A program made the translations under genes and the position numbers. Shown piece after piece: positions 63,080 through 64,000 of a stretch of DNA of 64,000 nucleotides. Source of the DNA: Vigna angularis (taxonomy: Eukaryota; Streptophyta; Magnoliopsida; Fabales; Fabaceae); the NCBI RefSeq assembly GCF_016808095.1, contig NC_068979.1:14275001-14339000 (forward strand), given 5' to 3'. Position 1 is the stretch's first letter; every line of letters begins with the position of its first letter. The notes beneath the pieces were generated by a model. That model did no database searches and was not told where the DNA came from. It saw nothing but the letters and a program-made list of their open reading frames with translations.

Positions 63080-64000
63080 TGATGAGTCATTATTTCTTGA
63101 ATTATATTTAGTTTATTGCACTTAAATAAACCAGGGAATTGTGTTTAATTGTCTGTTATTTCCCCGTTTTCCGAATTCTGCTTAATTTGGTCGGAAATTC
63201 GTAATTGTGCTAATTTGGGTTTTCTGAGCTGATTAAGTGCATTTCTGGTTGCAGGGAAGTTGTGGAAACATCATCTGGAGCATTGGGATATGGGGTGACA
63301 CACTCAAAGGCTCAACATTTAGTCATTTAGATTCTAATTAAAGTTGTAATTTCGTTTTCTAGAAGCCCTTAATTAGAATTAGGTGTTTTGGACCCTTTTA
63401 GGGGAAATTTTGTAAAAAGACCCATTTGTAGGACATGTGCCTTTTTGGTTAGGGTTTTTAATTGATTGTGGACCCCATTTGGAAGAAAACTCTCGGCATT
63501 TTAGAGAGCCTTAGCCAACCACACAAAGGAGACTCTTACACACTTCATTTTTTTCATGTTTGGAGCTTTTCTCTCTTAGGGTTGCTTGTATGAACACTCT
63601 TATGGAGAGCTTGACTTGGGTGTCTCGTTTTTGGCCATTTCAATGAGCAAGATGCAGATATTCTTCTTCTCTTAATTTACTCTTGGTTGTCTTAGCTTAT
63701 TGGTGGTGAAAAACTATTCATTTCCACTTCCATTTGCTTGTTCTTGATGCTTGGAGTTTGAGTTTTGGACCTTGTCTTTGCATTTTGATGGTGGATGTTG
63801 GGTTTGAGTAACTTTATATTTCGTTTTCCTCTCCCTTTGCTGCTGTTCCTCTTGGTTTTTATCTCATTCTATATGGTTGGATGATAAAAATGAAGTTCTA
63901 TGTAGTTTTAGGTTGAAGAGAGCTTAAGATGGTGTGTGGGTGTTGTGGGTTTAACTCTTTTCTTGCATTTTTCGGTTTTGATGCTAGAGACTAGGTTGGG
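63080..64000 (+). repeat. Second Tat/Ogre-like LTR, runs off the window
   Basis: It starts TGATGAGTCATTATTTC at 63080. It is more diverged from the solo LTR at 9305 than the one at 61334 is. No gene was seen to the end of the window. Confidence 0.65.

Overview
This window is plant nuclear DNA from repeat-dense, probably pericentromeric heterochromatin. It has no complete host gene. The gag, protease, reverse transcriptase (RT), integrase and chromodomain sequences, the plant tRNA-Asp and initiator tRNA-Met primer sites, and spliced exons of a plant peroxisomal-type long-chain acyl-CoA synthetase (LACS) all point to a flowering plant. I infer a phaseoloid legume (Vigna/Phaseolus type) from element style only.

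Layout. 1-2132: a tandem satellite of alternating 174-bp and 177-bp monomers. 2133-about 4988: one end of a CACTA-like DNA transposon carrying LACS exons on the minus strand. About 4990-7980: a 5'-truncated CRM-like Ty3 element. 7981-14577: a decayed Ty1/copia element on the minus strand, split by a solo LTR (9305-11097, TSD ACTTT). 14578-52456: a tandem, LTR-sharing array of Athila-like elements on the minus strand (LTRs at 14578, 19298 and 48788). The middle unit of that array is opened at 22308/46502 by a nest of three insertions, each with a matching 5-bp target duplication: an Athila-like element with W-box-bearing LTRs (22309-46496, CTCTT), inside it a Tekay chromovirus (24824-42982, GATCA), and inside that a recent non-autonomous gag-protease element (27179-35924, GTCCA). 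52457-64000: pieces of Tat/Ogre-like internal tail and LTR, interrupted by a young, intact CRM-like element on the minus strand (53028-61305).

How the parts relate. The Athila-like elements encode a gag (with protease in one copy) and a second ORF, but no RT or integrase, so they must move in trans. Between the two ORFs they carry a conserved block: two copies of a CTGGG/CCCAG hairpin flanking an array of small hairpins that share the loop TACTGA(A/T)G while their stems change in a compensated way. A larger hairpin of the same class sits 11 nt after the ORF2 stop codon. A promoter-like module upstream of ORF2 reuses the CCGCT(C/G)AGCGG palindromes found in the LTR U3. One sublineage has replaced the U3 palindromes with eight W-boxes. 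I regard the repeated, covarying hairpin family as the most interesting candidate in the window.

Limits: all alignments were made by eye. Lineage names rest on motif recognition, and small coordinate errors of a few bases are possible at LTR and exon edges that lack a target duplication.
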